64,000 nt of DNA. It comes from Balanoglossus misakiensis (taxonomy: Eukaryota > Hemichordata). Below are positions 37,129 through 46,900 of this stretch, in pieces (position 1 is the first letter of the stretch; every line of letters starts with the position of its first letter). A program made the translations under genes and the position numbers. The stretch covers positions 3,658,001 through 3,722,000 of the forward strand of contig CM082592.2 of assembly GCA_040954595.2 (NCBI GenBank), given 5' to 3'. The notes beneath the pieces are model-generated. The model was given only the letters and a program-made list of their open reading frames with translations. It searched no databases and had not been told where the DNA came from.

Positions 37129-37640
37129 TAGTTGTGTTCGGACTAATGCTCGCTTCGCTGACCAACACTCTGTATCTCAACCATCTACATTCCAAGATAG
37201 CAGACGAACAATGCGAGTTGCCATTCGGGGATGTCATTGATATCAACGAATATGGATACACTGTACACACATTCAATGGTCGTTTGTTGTTAAACAGAAA
37301 AAGTAGCGGGTCACAATTACCAGCAGGCCCTTGTACACACTTCAATTCGACTGTACAAGAAGCTGTCCAATGTGAATCTGAGATAATGTTATACGATATA
37401 AAAGGCGAACCATACTATGCTTTGCGCATGTTCAGAGATCAATCAAACCACACATTTTTAGTACAAGGGCCTTATAGTGGCAACGGCGACGAACACCAAG
37501 TCCACATCCGTACCGACCTTCAGTCTGGTAATGTCGTCGTTGGATATGGTCCAGTGCCGCCAAACAAAGTACCAGATGCAGAACTGTATGTAGACGGATT
37601 TATTTATGCTGCTACCTTGGATAGAAGTAGTTTCAATTAG
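36939..37640 (+). CDS. Type II membrane glycoprotein candidate (233 aa)
   Basis: A hydrophobic segment near residues 60-80 (GSLVVVFGLMLASLTNTLYL) follows a basic cytoplasmic-like stretch, then an approximately 150-residue ectodomain with three or four Cys and sequons (NST, NHT). This fits a single-pass type II envelope protein. The N-terminal 60 residues overlap the 36763 frame and are of uneven composition, so translation may start later, or the coding unit may be a frameshifted continuation of the upstream frame. Family not recognised. Confidence 0.5.
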   Translation: MGTRSINESDVQLHLHPNAIEESEQRNSRLDGTEAFKHQVCYYAQRSKSLSRIHDRYFYTGSLVVVFGLMLASLTNTLYLNHLHSKIADEQCELPFGDVIDINEYGYTVHTFNGRLLLNRKSSGSQLPAGPCTHFNSTVQEAVQCESEIMLYDIKGEPYYALRMFRDQSNHTFLVQGPYSGNGDEHQVHIRTDLQSGNVVVGYGPVPPNKVPDAELYVDGFIYAATLDRSSFN

Positions 37641-37733
37641 AACGAGACTGGGACACTGTTATCGAACATAACGGCGCCCCTATTTAATCCCACCTGTCAA
37701 ACTAAGTATACCAGAACGAACGACATACTTGGC

Positions 37734-38312
37734 ATGACAGAACAAACGTCAATGTCGTCTCAATTAGACCCCGAAATGTGTATTTGTCGCATATGCCAAG
37801 AAGGTGAATCGTGTGCTGAAGGCGGCATGCTCTTGATTGCACCTTGTTTATGCAAAGGTAGTCTGAAGTTTGTCCACCGTAGGTGCATCCAAACCTGGAT
37901 AAGAAGCGCTCGTATCAACCGATGTGAAATTTGTAATGCACGCTTCAAAATCATGGTTGAGACTAGACCAATATCAGAATGGACATTGCCGAAGATGACC
38001 AGAACGATATGGATAAATATTGCACTTGTGTTGTCGTGTACTGTGTGTATATTAGGCATATCATTACACATGCACCTTTTGGTGGAATCCCTATTTCTAA
38101 AGATGGATGCACTGAATACATTTTTCGTGGTGGCTTGCGTGTTGCTGGCACTTATGGCGCTGACTGCATTTGTCCTCCTAGAGACTTTTAGGTGCGTGGA
38201 CGTGTATGTGTGGTTAAGAGAGAACAACAGAGAGATAGGTGTTAAGGACTATTGCCCATCTTCTCAACAAATACATGGTGGTGATGAAGACATACGCACG
38301 AATACGGTGTAG
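37734..38312 (+). CDS. MARCH-like membrane RING-CH ubiquitin ligase (192 aa)
   Basis: Residues about 16-66 make a RING-CH (C4HC3) domain: CICRICQEG, APCLCKGSLKFVHRRCIQTW and CEIC. Two transmembrane helices follow (about 90-113 and 126-150), with a short cytosolic tail, exactly the MARCH/K3/MIR topology. Such ligases ubiquitinate surface receptors for endocytosis; gammaherpesviruses and poxviruses use captured copies to remove immune receptors. A TATTTAA element lies about 54 nt upstream. Whether the target is an immune receptor in an invertebrate host is inference. Confidence 0.9.
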   Translation: MTEQTSMSSQLDPEMCICRICQEGESCAEGGMLLIAPCLCKGSLKFVHRRCIQTWIRSARINRCEICNARFKIMVETRPISEWTLPKMTRTIWINIALVLSCTVCILGISLHMHLLVESLFLKMDALNTFFVVACVLLALMALTAFVLLETFRCVDVYVWLRENNREIGVKDYCPSSQQIHGGDEDIRTNTV

Positions 38313-38480
38313 ACACCATGTAATTGTTCCATACTCTATTTTTGTTTTGTTCATTACGATGACGACATTGTTGTCCAATCAGTATCCTCCCTTCTCACCC
38401 CCCATGATGAGTACGGCGATTTTGACAATGAACGAGTCACATCGTTCGTCCATGTAATGAGCCGTTGGTGACATTCACCA

Positions 38481-38487
38481 TATATAA
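38481..38487 (+). promoter_or_regulatory. TATA box for the 38543 gene
   Basis: TATATAA lies 62 nt before the ATG at 38543 and rules against the in-frame ATG at 38465, which is upstream of it. Confidence 0.65.
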
Positions 38488-38542
38488 GCAAGAGCGATTT
38501 CAGTCACTCTCGCCAATCACAGTTTGCCTATATCAAACAACA

Positions 38543-39811
38543 ATGTCCGAACTTATCGACGTGGTTTATGGAGTTGACGGGAAAAACATCGGAGAGGTAT
38601 TCCACATTCCGTACTTCTGGTTACCCAAGTTTATACCGGCATGGGATCGTTTGCTAGAACGAACAGGAGGTGGTCAAGAGGATGGCGATCGCCGGCGCCT
38701 CATTCTGAGATACCCCTTTCCAGACAAGGTGACGTCGAAAGATGTGGATGAAATTGTCAAGTTTGTCAGCGATTGTGTACATAACTATTCAACATTTTGT
38801 CGACCATCCGATGTTCCTTGGTCGAGGTTGACAGCTGTGCTCAGGCTGGTGGACCATTACAAGGTCACTCCATACCTCGACGCTTTGGTATCTTTTATAC
38901 ATAAAACCTCCATGAATGCGTACACATCCCAAACCACCCTACACATGTTAGAAGCCTATCATGACCTTGTGCATGACTTGACGGAAGATGTACTACCTGC
39001 AGCAATCGTCAGAGTGGAGATCGCCACTCAATGCGTGTTAAATGCCAATTCGTGGAATTACATTTGTTCATGTCAAAAATGTCCCGAACACCCGCGACGC
39101 GACGAAGTCGCTTTGTTATTTTGTGGACACGAGAAACAGATTCACGCCTACTGGGAAAAGATGATGTCGTGCACTCTGACAAAGAATCTACGAAAGAGTA
39201 AATGGACCCTTGCCACTTTCGCGTGTATGGTCTCTGATGGTTGCCATGGAATAGCTACGCAATTACCGCAAAGTCCATCTTATTCTACTAATTTTCGTCT
39301 GCTCTTGCATTTGTGGTTGGCGAAAGGAGGTGAAGATGTACTTGCTGAACACGTTGCCCTTCTATCGTGCCTGTGTAGACAGGATGATCTTATGAGGCGT
39401 GCAGTCATTTTACAGGGCATGTTCAAGTACTCCGGAATGACCCAGATTGCCATCAGAGATTCTCTGAAACCTATAACATCACGGAGACGTACCATACAAC
39501 AGGTATGGGCGAGCGCCGCCGATGAAACATGCTATAATTGTTTGAATACACCGCAAGCGTCAAAATGGATTCATTGGAAAACATTTCCACGCGTGGCGTG
39601 TGATGTATGCGCAGAAGAGATGTGCCGGAAATGTTACGGTACGTGCGCATTGTGTGAACGAACTTTGTGTTTCGGATGCGCTACGTTTCTTACCAATGAT
39701 AGAAGAATTGAATGGCTGATGACTAATGTGAGTAGGCGAGCAATACACGGTCATGGAGTATGTGTAGATTGTAGAGGCTTTCCGGGGAAGTTGGTACCCA
39801 ACAAAAACTAA
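38543..39811 (+). CDS. BTB-like, Cys-rich C-terminal protein, paralogue 1 (422 aa)
   Basis: The N-terminal 120 residues follow a BTB-like plan: I/V-rich strands, DVDEIVKFVSDCVHNYST, then WSRLTAVLRLVDHYKVTPYLDALVSFI. The middle is helical. The C-terminal 90 residues hold paired Cys clusters (C-x2-C ... C-D-V-C-x3-M-C-x2-C ... C-A-L-C-x4-L-C-x2-C) that probably bind two or more zinc ions. The same two-part design occurs in the gene at 53490, so they form a two-member virus gene family. Possible ubiquitin-ligase adaptor; the exact function is unknown. Confidence 0.62.
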   Translation: MSELIDVVYGVDGKNIGEVFHIPYFWLPKFIPAWDRLLERTGGGQEDGDRRRLILRYPFPDKVTSKDVDEIVKFVSDCVHNYSTFCRPSDVPWSRLTAVLRLVDHYKVTPYLDALVSFIHKTSMNAYTSQTTLHMLEAYHDLVHDLTEDVLPAAIVRVEIATQCVLNANSWNYICSCQKCPEHPRRDEVALLFCGHEKQIHAYWEKMMSCTLTKNLRKSKWTLATFACMVSDGCHGIATQLPQSPSYSTNFRLLLHLWLAKGGEDVLAEHVALLSCLCRQDDLMRRAVILQGMFKYSGMTQIAIRDSLKPITSRRRTIQQVWASAADETCYNCLNTPQASKWIHWKTFPRVACDVCAEEMCRKCYGTCALCERTLCFGCATFLTNDRRIEWLMTNVSRRAIHGHGVCVDCRGFPGKLVPNKN

Positions 39812-40260
39812 CAAGACTGTCAGGAATTGTACATGGCACGCAGTAAATGAAATATTCGCGATAGAAAGAACAATAGCAATAAGAAGAAGAATTACAACAA
39901 AGTGTCGTGTCCCTAAAATAACGGAACTGTTCAACATTGATGAAGATATGAGGTCGTTACCGCAACTTAAAGATGGCAGAACTATAACAATTGCCATAAT
40001 AGTTCTTTTTTTTTATTTCTTGGGTGTGTCATAACATAGGTTCTACAAAATATACGGACTCTCCTTTCAATACATGCATCGTCCAATCAGGTAAATAAAC
40101 AAACAACCCATAAATGTATGGATGTCTGCGATACTGTGTACATAATTTAACATAAATAAATAAATACATATCCGTATAAATGCCCACTTGTCTGTGTCCA
40201 TCTTCGTATTTATATTGCAATTTTATCACGGGTCAGAGCCTTATAACGTTAAACCTGGTC
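39812..40260. other. Intergenic region, no supported gene
   Basis: A minus-strand frame at 39560-39997 encodes a hydrophobic stretch but mostly mirrors the 3' end of the previous gene, so I do not call it. A TATAAAT element at about 40174 precedes the polymerase start. Confidence 0.4.
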
Positions 40261-43200
40261 ATGAATGTAGGAAGGCGGCGTGTTTACCTGTTAAAACTAG
40301 AAGTCAAAGGGAGAGGAGTCAACGCATCCGACCTCTGTACCATCTTCGGCAAACTTCCCAATGGGCGTAGTATCGCGTTGGACATACTCGACCCAGTATA
40401 TAGGATTTATTTGAATCCCATCAACGAGGTTAGGGACGAGGAAGAAGTGTGCGCCCTCATTCATCAGTATACCAGCACGTTTTCCAATAACTTCAGCGTT
40501 GGTAAAACGTCAAAGGTAATCGGCAATGGTTACGCGGGGGATTCTCGACTGCCATTTTGGTACGTCGAGTCGTCGGAAAATGCGGTTGTTAAACAGGTGC
40601 AAAAAAATCTACCACGCTCCATTTTCAATTTTTTTATGGACGGCTGTGGAAAGGCCTATTTGGACGTAGCGGCCAATATGAACATCGGGGGTGTTGGTTG
40701 GCACTGGATTAAGTCGTCAAGATACGTAACGGGATGCAAATGCCATTCGTGGTATGGCAAAGAACATGATCATGCCACTGTGAGTGATACCCACTCCATT
40801 GAGCCCCAACGAGAAGGCGAAAGTAGTCCACCACCACCCATTAACATTCTTCAACTGAAAGTTCATTGCTATCCAGACGGTGTAATCGCATTTATTACCT
40901 GTTCGTTGTTACGATGGGCAAAAGATTTGACTTGTCTGTTTAATAATACATTCCGTAATTGTACCGTTGTGAAGTTTAGAACCACGATGTATGGTGGTGA
41001 TATCTCAAATGTAGTAAATTGCAGGGATGAAGGTAATGTGTTACGCGCATTCACCAAAATCATCACTACCTGTGACTATGACTTTTTATGTGGATATTTT
41101 TTGGAAAAGGAACAGTTAAGAGTGTTAAAGGAGAGAAGTTGTCTTCACGGGCTCAACTTGATAAACCCTTTATTAATCAGGGATATTCGCCACACGCCTT
41201 TCGTCAACAGGTGGGATAATGACCCACGCGGTATTGGCTTGATCGACATATGTACTGACAAACACGCGGATGGTCCGGACGCCTACAAATACATCAAAGA
41301 CACTGTATTTAACAAAGGCTTCCTGAACACATACTTATCAACTTGCGAAGCGGCTACTATATTCTGTAGCCGACTAACTCACAAGAAGTCAAATGTAGAT
41401 ATTATACAGGTACCATACATGGATTTTTTTGAGTCAGCTATGACTCGTAAGGCTAAACAACTTGGGTACGTCTTTGCATGCAGGGAAATCGGAGGAAGCA
41501 ATGCGACGACGAGTCATTCTGAATATGAGATTGAAGCAGATCGAGGTCAAGGTTGTCAAGGCGGTTTGTTTCTCACGCCGGTTCAAGGGTTACACGTGGG
41601 CAATGCAGAATTGAGAGATTTTAAAAGCATGTACGGTTCCATAATAGTTGCATTTAACATCGACATCACCACTAGTTTGCAAGAATCACGCGCGGGTTTA
41701 TTAAATGATGTAATTGAGATACCAGGTGGCTACAACTTTGTTAGCCCAAATGTTCGGCAGGGGTTACTACCGTCTATAGTTTCAAATCTTGTCGCGCAAC
41801 GGGAACACTTCCAGAAAATTGCCCAGAGCAACAACGAAAACGGGAGTTGGTACGAAATGCAACAAATGGCACGGAAACAATTGATTGTGGGAGCTTACGG
41901 AGTCAATTTACGTCAGAGTATATTCACAAGCCCGTGTGTGGCTAAGGCCATTACATCCACTGGTAGATTCCTCTTTGAACGGATGAGAGTAACAGCCGCG
42001 TCATTCACCCACCCACATTTATTGACGACACCCAGTGTCCTATTTGGAAATGCAGATTCTCTGATGACCAGTTTCCTGCCAGCACGTGAATTGTCTAACG
42101 TCGAATGGACCGAAGTTTTCATGGATATTGGACAGTGTTTCCACGACGACATTCGTAAAGTAGTTCAAACCATGGGCGCGAATATAGATGCGCGTTTATT
42201 GCGGTTTGAGTCGAAAGGGCATGCAAAAATAGTAATGTGTACGAGTCGCAAACAACAGTATGTGATGTGCATTAGGTCAACTTCCAAAAAAGGATGTTGT
42301 TTAGTTGTCAAAGGGTTTGTATCGAACTCTACAAACTGCCATCCCTTGGTGAGAAACGTGGAAAGATGTATGCTGTCACTCCTGTTTGAAGGTCATGTAT
42401 TGCTTAGGTCTGTAGAATCTGGGCAACTGTCAACACTTCACCCAAGTGAATTGTCCACACGCTCGCAACTGATATATGAAGCGTACGTAGCATCATCTGG
42501 GGTGTGGGTGAAGGTTGGAGATGCTATAAACCAAGATACTGGTGTTAAGAACTCCTTTCGTTTGCGAGATAATTTAGGCAGAGAATTGTGCGAACGCCTT
42601 TTTGACGAGGACGGCATTCCGATACTCACCACTGACAGACTCAGAGAAATAAGGTCTGAAGTGGAGACGGTTGTGTTGTACACGTTAAACAGAGTCATAA
42701 TGTTGCAAGAAGACACGCACCTGTTGATAAAACATTTGCCACCGAATGCTAACCCTGGTGCAAGGTCGACGTTGGAAAAACAATACATGCAATTTCACGG
42801 GAGATTGCCTTGTGATATATTATATGTGAATACCAAAGAAGATGGACCAATGCACCCTCTTTTGGCTGTCTTCCAACAGAAAACACTAGAGACAGATGAC
42901 ACAATTGCATCGATAAAAAAGACCTTTATTGAGGGGGGTGACGAAGGTGGTCCGTATTCCATTATGAATGTTATGAGGCCCAACGTCAAGACATTACACG
43001 GAGTATTGTGCATGGAAACAGAATCAACTGTGCAAAATCAGTTAAGAGTACAAAGACAGTTTCGGAAACGATTCGATTCTGTCCTCGCTATGTCCTCTAA
43101 GAAAGTCGAACAACCCGTGTGCAATAATGAAGAGGAATATGTGATGACAAAATTGTTGAATTTTACCAACTGTCCGGATTGTAAAGTTATCACTGTAGAT

Positions 43201-43464
43201 CGAGCTAATCGCGACTACAACTACACCGACATGTTCGGAACTGATGCGATAATCCGGAAGCATAATTTGGTTTTATTCAATGTATGCAAACAAAGTTCGC
43301 GTGTGTATTTCATATCCAATTGTAAGGATGTCCAGTGTGTAGGCGTATACAAATTTGCCACCTTGGTGAATCAATTGAAAATACTAACTGCACTTAAAAA
43401 CAAGGAAGCAATGGTAAACAAAGTGTCAACTGTTTTGACTGAACGTCTCACGAAATCACAATGA
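40261..43464 (+). CDS. Family B DNA polymerase with altered active-site motifs (1067 aa)
   Basis: Order and spacing of family B motifs are visible: Exo II-like CDYDFLCGYF (about residue 272), motif A DFKSMYGSIIVAFN (about 452), motif B K-x6-AYG (about 538), motif C FGNADS (about 596), and RKQQY in the thumb region (about 667). Compared with the usual D-F-x-S-L-Y-P-S, K-x3-N-S-x-Y-G and Y-G-D-T-D-S, Pro is Gly in A, Asn-Ser is Val-Gly in B, and the first Asp of C is Asn; the metal-binding Asp of A and second Asp of C are kept. Exo I lacks D-x-E, and Exo III lacks its Asp. Synthesis may persist but proofreading is probably lost. The ATG at 40180 lies at the TATA element, so 40261 is preferred. 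It may be a second, non-orthodox polymerase; no other is in the window. Confidence 0.75.
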   Translation: MNVGRRRVYLLKLEVKGRGVNASDLCTIFGKLPNGRSIALDILDPVYRIYLNPINEVRDEEEVCALIHQYTSTFSNNFSVGKTSKVIGNGYAGDSRLPFWYVESSENAVVKQVQKNLPRSIFNFFMDGCGKAYLDVAANMNIGGVGWHWIKSSRYVTGCKCHSWYGKEHDHATVSDTHSIEPQREGESSPPPPINILQLKVHCYPDGVIAFITCSLLRWAKDLTCLFNNTFRNCTVVKFRTTMYGGDISNVVNCRDEGNVLRAFTKIITTCDYDFLCGYFLEKEQLRVLKERSCLHGLNLINPLLIRDIRHTPFVNRWDNDPRGIGLIDICTDKHADGPDAYKYIKDTVFNKGFLNTYLSTCEAATIFCSRLTHKKSNVDIIQVPYMDFFESAMTRKAKQLGYVFACREIGGSNATTSHSEYEIEADRGQGCQGGLFLTPVQGLHVGNAELRDFKSMYGSIIVAFNIDITTSLQESRAGLLNDVIEIPGGYNFVSPNVRQGLLPSIVSNLVAQREHFQKIAQSNNENGSWYEMQQMARKQLIVGAYGVNLRQSIFTSPCVAKAITSTGRFLFERMRVTAASFTHPHLLTTPSVLFGNADSLMTSFLPARELSNVEWTEVFMDIGQCFHDDIRKVVQTMGANIDARLLRFESKGHAKIVMCTSRKQQYVMCIRSTSKKGCCLVVKGFVSNSTNCHPLVRNVERCMLSLLFEGHVLLRSVESGQLSTLHPSELSTRSQLIYEAYVASSGVWVKVGDAINQDTGVKNSFRLRDNLGRELCERLFDEDGIPILTTDRLREIRSEVETVVLYTLNRVIMLQEDTHLLIKHLPPNANPGARSTLEKQYMQFHGRLPCDILYVNTKEDGPMHPLLAVFQQKTLETDDTIASIKKTFIEGGDEGGPYSIMNVMRPNVKTLHGVLCMETESTVQNQLRVQRQFRKRFDSVLAMSSKKVEQPVCNNEEEYVMTKLLNFTNCPDCKVITVDRANRDYNYTDMFGTDAIIRKHNLVLFNVCKQSSRVYFISNCKDVQCVGVYKFATLVNQLKILTALKNKEAMVNKVSTVLTERLTKSQ

Positions 43465-43971
43465 GTGTCATACAATGGATGAGAAGGGTCGTGATAATAC
43501 TACTAATAATAATATATATATGCAGTCGCTTTAATTGGTATGTTGGTTTTCGTATAATAAAGTGTATTGCAAATAGAACAGTCCAGAATAGTCTTCTGCG
43601 AGTGTAAATTAGCATACACATAATACCATATTAGCTGTCTAATGGCGTGGTTTCATTGTCAGAACAAAGAATATACAATAAACAATATATCCCTAGAAAC
43701 ATCGTATTTTTAACTCGCATTTAATATCAAGTAACATTTTCAACAGATAATGTGTACATTGTGTTGTGTATTTCAAATGTTTTGTTTTATTTCGGGAGGT
43801 GTCGATGTTTAGAGTGTTCCTACAGAGAAACACTTGCATATAAAAATAGAGACTCAATATACTACATACAAAACACCACAGCCTATTTGTTATCCTATAT
43901 CGTCTTCTTCGGTTGACTTTTGACGTAGACAAATCTGCGATATGTTTTTTTTTCCATACTCGCCCCTCTTA
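43465..43971. terminator. Convergent 3' region with polyadenylation signals
   Basis: AATAAA at 43557-43562 serves the plus-strand polymerase; TTTATT on the plus strand near 43783 is a minus-strand signal, though the leftward gene extends leftward to its stop at 43972. No gene is seen. Confidence 0.5.
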
Positions 43972-46900
43972 TCACTTGACTGTTATCTGGTTTAGATTTT
44001 GGTCAAAGTTGTGACTCAACATAGATTTGACATATGGAACGAGAGTGGTCAAATTTCTTTTGCTTTTGGTGACAACGATGTACTTAGCACTCCCTTTAGT
44101 GAAGTCTATCAGATGCTCATTCGTTGACACAAAACAGAGCGGGATCATTGCATCGTGCCGGTCTACAAATTTTACATTTCGAGTTTTACCCAGTAAAAGT
44201 ATCAATCTGAACATAGTGGGTGTGGATGTGTTAGGGTCATGCGGAATCACAACTGGATAAAACGTTGCGACTTTAGTAGTCGCATGCCCCCTACACATTG
44301 CAGCCACTCGACTGAATTTGTTTAGTTCGCTGTCTCGGTGTCCGTTGTCATCGCGGTAGCACATAAACTGCCTCGCCTCTTCTAACATGACCGAGAACGA
44401 TGGTTGTGGGTCGAAAAAGTCTGTCATGATGTTCTTGAATAAACTGTCTGTGTAAGAAGGGAGTCGTCTGTAAGCAGACGACACAAACGAGACGAAAGGA
44501 CGTCCGTTTATCGCTAAGTCTACATAGTTATCCCTACATGGCGCGTCGATCGTAACCCCTTTGCTTCGTAGCCGATGCGCTTCTTTCAATGCGTCCCTTT
44601 GTGTCTGTAAATACCGCACTATATCCTGGCTCTCCCTTAACTGGCGAGATAAATCGCGCACTGTAACCTCGTGTTTATCGCAGCCGTCATGCGCCTTCTT
44701 TAGTCTGTCAATTTCAGCAGCTCTCTCGGCAGACAACTGTCGAATCGCTTTATTTTCCTTTCTCAGTGAGTTTACCAATGATTCCAAATCATGTTCGGAT
44801 GAAACTTCCAAACATACTGTCTGCTCTATATTGGAGGTTTGGGATCCGGAAGGATCAATCCTACTCGCTTGACTGTCAATCGCACGAACACCCAGTATTC
44901 CTTTGGCATTTTCTAGTTCTCGTAGGCTTTTGTCACGGGTTTCAATAATCTTTTGTTGTTCTCTGATCTCGTTTTCAAAATGTCTCCTTAATTCGGCGAT
45001 CTGAGATGTATGACTTTTTTCCATCACTTTAACTTTATTTTCTAGTAGCCGTTTATCGCTTGCAATTTCCTGCATGCGCCTGTCCCGTGCGATATAATAT
45101 TCCGGGGACCCTGCCTGAGATTGACTATCCGACAAGTCACTATCTTGACCCTGCCCAATCCGGCTTTCGTCTCTAAAGGCCCGTGTATTTAAACTGTCCC
45201 TTTGTTCAGCTTGGATAAAGGAAGTTTCCAGCGAGTGTAATTTCGTTCGAAATTCACTATTTTCATCATTCAGGTCATTCGCCTTTCGTTTCCAGTCATT
45301 AAGATCGCCGATCGCATCGTCTAGCCTTAACTGAATTTCATTTAATTTTTGTTCAAATTCCCTTTGCTGCATAATTTTGTCTTCATTATTTCGTGCGACT
45401 AGTTCGACTTGCTCAAGCAGCTTGTTGCGCAAGGCTTCGTTCTCCGATACGAGGCCAGCATTCTCTTTTTGTTGTAACTCGTTTGACTTGACCGTGGATG
45501 TTATTTCAGTATTCTTGTCGCCAAGTTCTCGAGATATTTGTATATTTTCCTGACGGAGATTACGAAATCGACTATTTGTATCATCAAACTGACGTCTAAG
45601 TGACTCCAAGTCCATACGGAGCTGTCGATTGTTTGTCTCCGTCTGTCGATGTTGTTTGCTAAGTGCGTCTACATGTTCGTTTGCTACAACGACTTTGTCT
45701 TCCAGTTGGTCACGATCACGCTGGTACATATCACGCTCGATTCGCAGTTGGGCTATCTGTTTGTACGTGATGTCTGCTGTACTCTCCGCCTTCGCTTTCA
45801 TATCCTGATTGTCTGACTTCAAGGTCTCAATTTCCTCCCTCAAATCGTCAACTTCTGCATTTGCTTCATCTAGTTGTTGTTTTAAGGCATTTCTGGTGTC
45901 CACAGACTGCCGAACTTTCATTTCTAAAGTATCAATCTCTCTCCTGGTTTTGGACTCTTTCTCTTTAAACTCTCTCAAACTTTTGTTGTCACTTAATGAT
46001 TGTGAATTCAGTTCCTGTAACTTCTCTCGCTGTCGTTGATTATTCTGTTCTGATACGGCCTTTTCGTGAACGAATCGCTCAATTTTCTTGTTCAAGTAGT
46101 CGTTTTCTTCTCGTATTGCGTTTTCCTGTTCGGTTCTTTTTGAGATTTCAGCGCGCATTTGATTATACTCCATTACCTTTTCATGTAGCTCAGCCTTTAA
46201 ACGCTTTGCTTCACCCATGTAACGATTAGTCTCTCCATCAATCGACCCTGACTGTTTCCCTCTACCATTCGATTGCAGTTGTTCATTCTCGACCGATAGC
46301 TGGTAAATTTTCGCCTGAGCGTTTTTGTTACTGACAAAGACCTCTGTCCGTAATTTACTACAGTCGATATTCAACCGGGTAACCTGGGCTTGTAACTTCT
46401 CTTCCGCTTCTTTTTGTTTGGAATTTGTTTCATTAGCATGTTGTAGACTGAGGCGAACATCCTCTAACTCGGTCTCAAATTTACGAATGTCTGACTGTCG
46501 TTCTCCTAATAAATTTTCTCTGATTTCCAATTTATGCTCTAAAGAGTCAACGACCGATCGCGTGTCCGTTAACTCCGTTTGTAACCTCTCATTGTCTTGT
46601 TTGAGGTTGGAACGTGTAGTATCATGTTGGACCTTTTGCGCATTAAGATCCCCTTGTAATTGGTTCTTTTCAGAGACCAATGCGGACAACTTAGTTTCTA
46701 GGCGCCTAATTTGGTGATTCAATTGTTCATTTGCGGCTTGTTCCTTGTGTAGAAGCTCCTTGGTAAATGCATTCTCACTAGACACACGCTTTACGTGTTG
46801 AGAAGTGTCTGTGAGATCACTGTCGATGGTATTCATTTTGGACGTGGCCGTCGCAAGTTGATCCTTCAGCGCATCAATCTCCTTCAACGCATCTGAAAGT

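Noticed and set aside
39560-39997. Hydrophobic minus-strand frame
   Set aside because: Overlaps the Cys-rich 3' end of the 38543 gene for more than half its length; no independent support.
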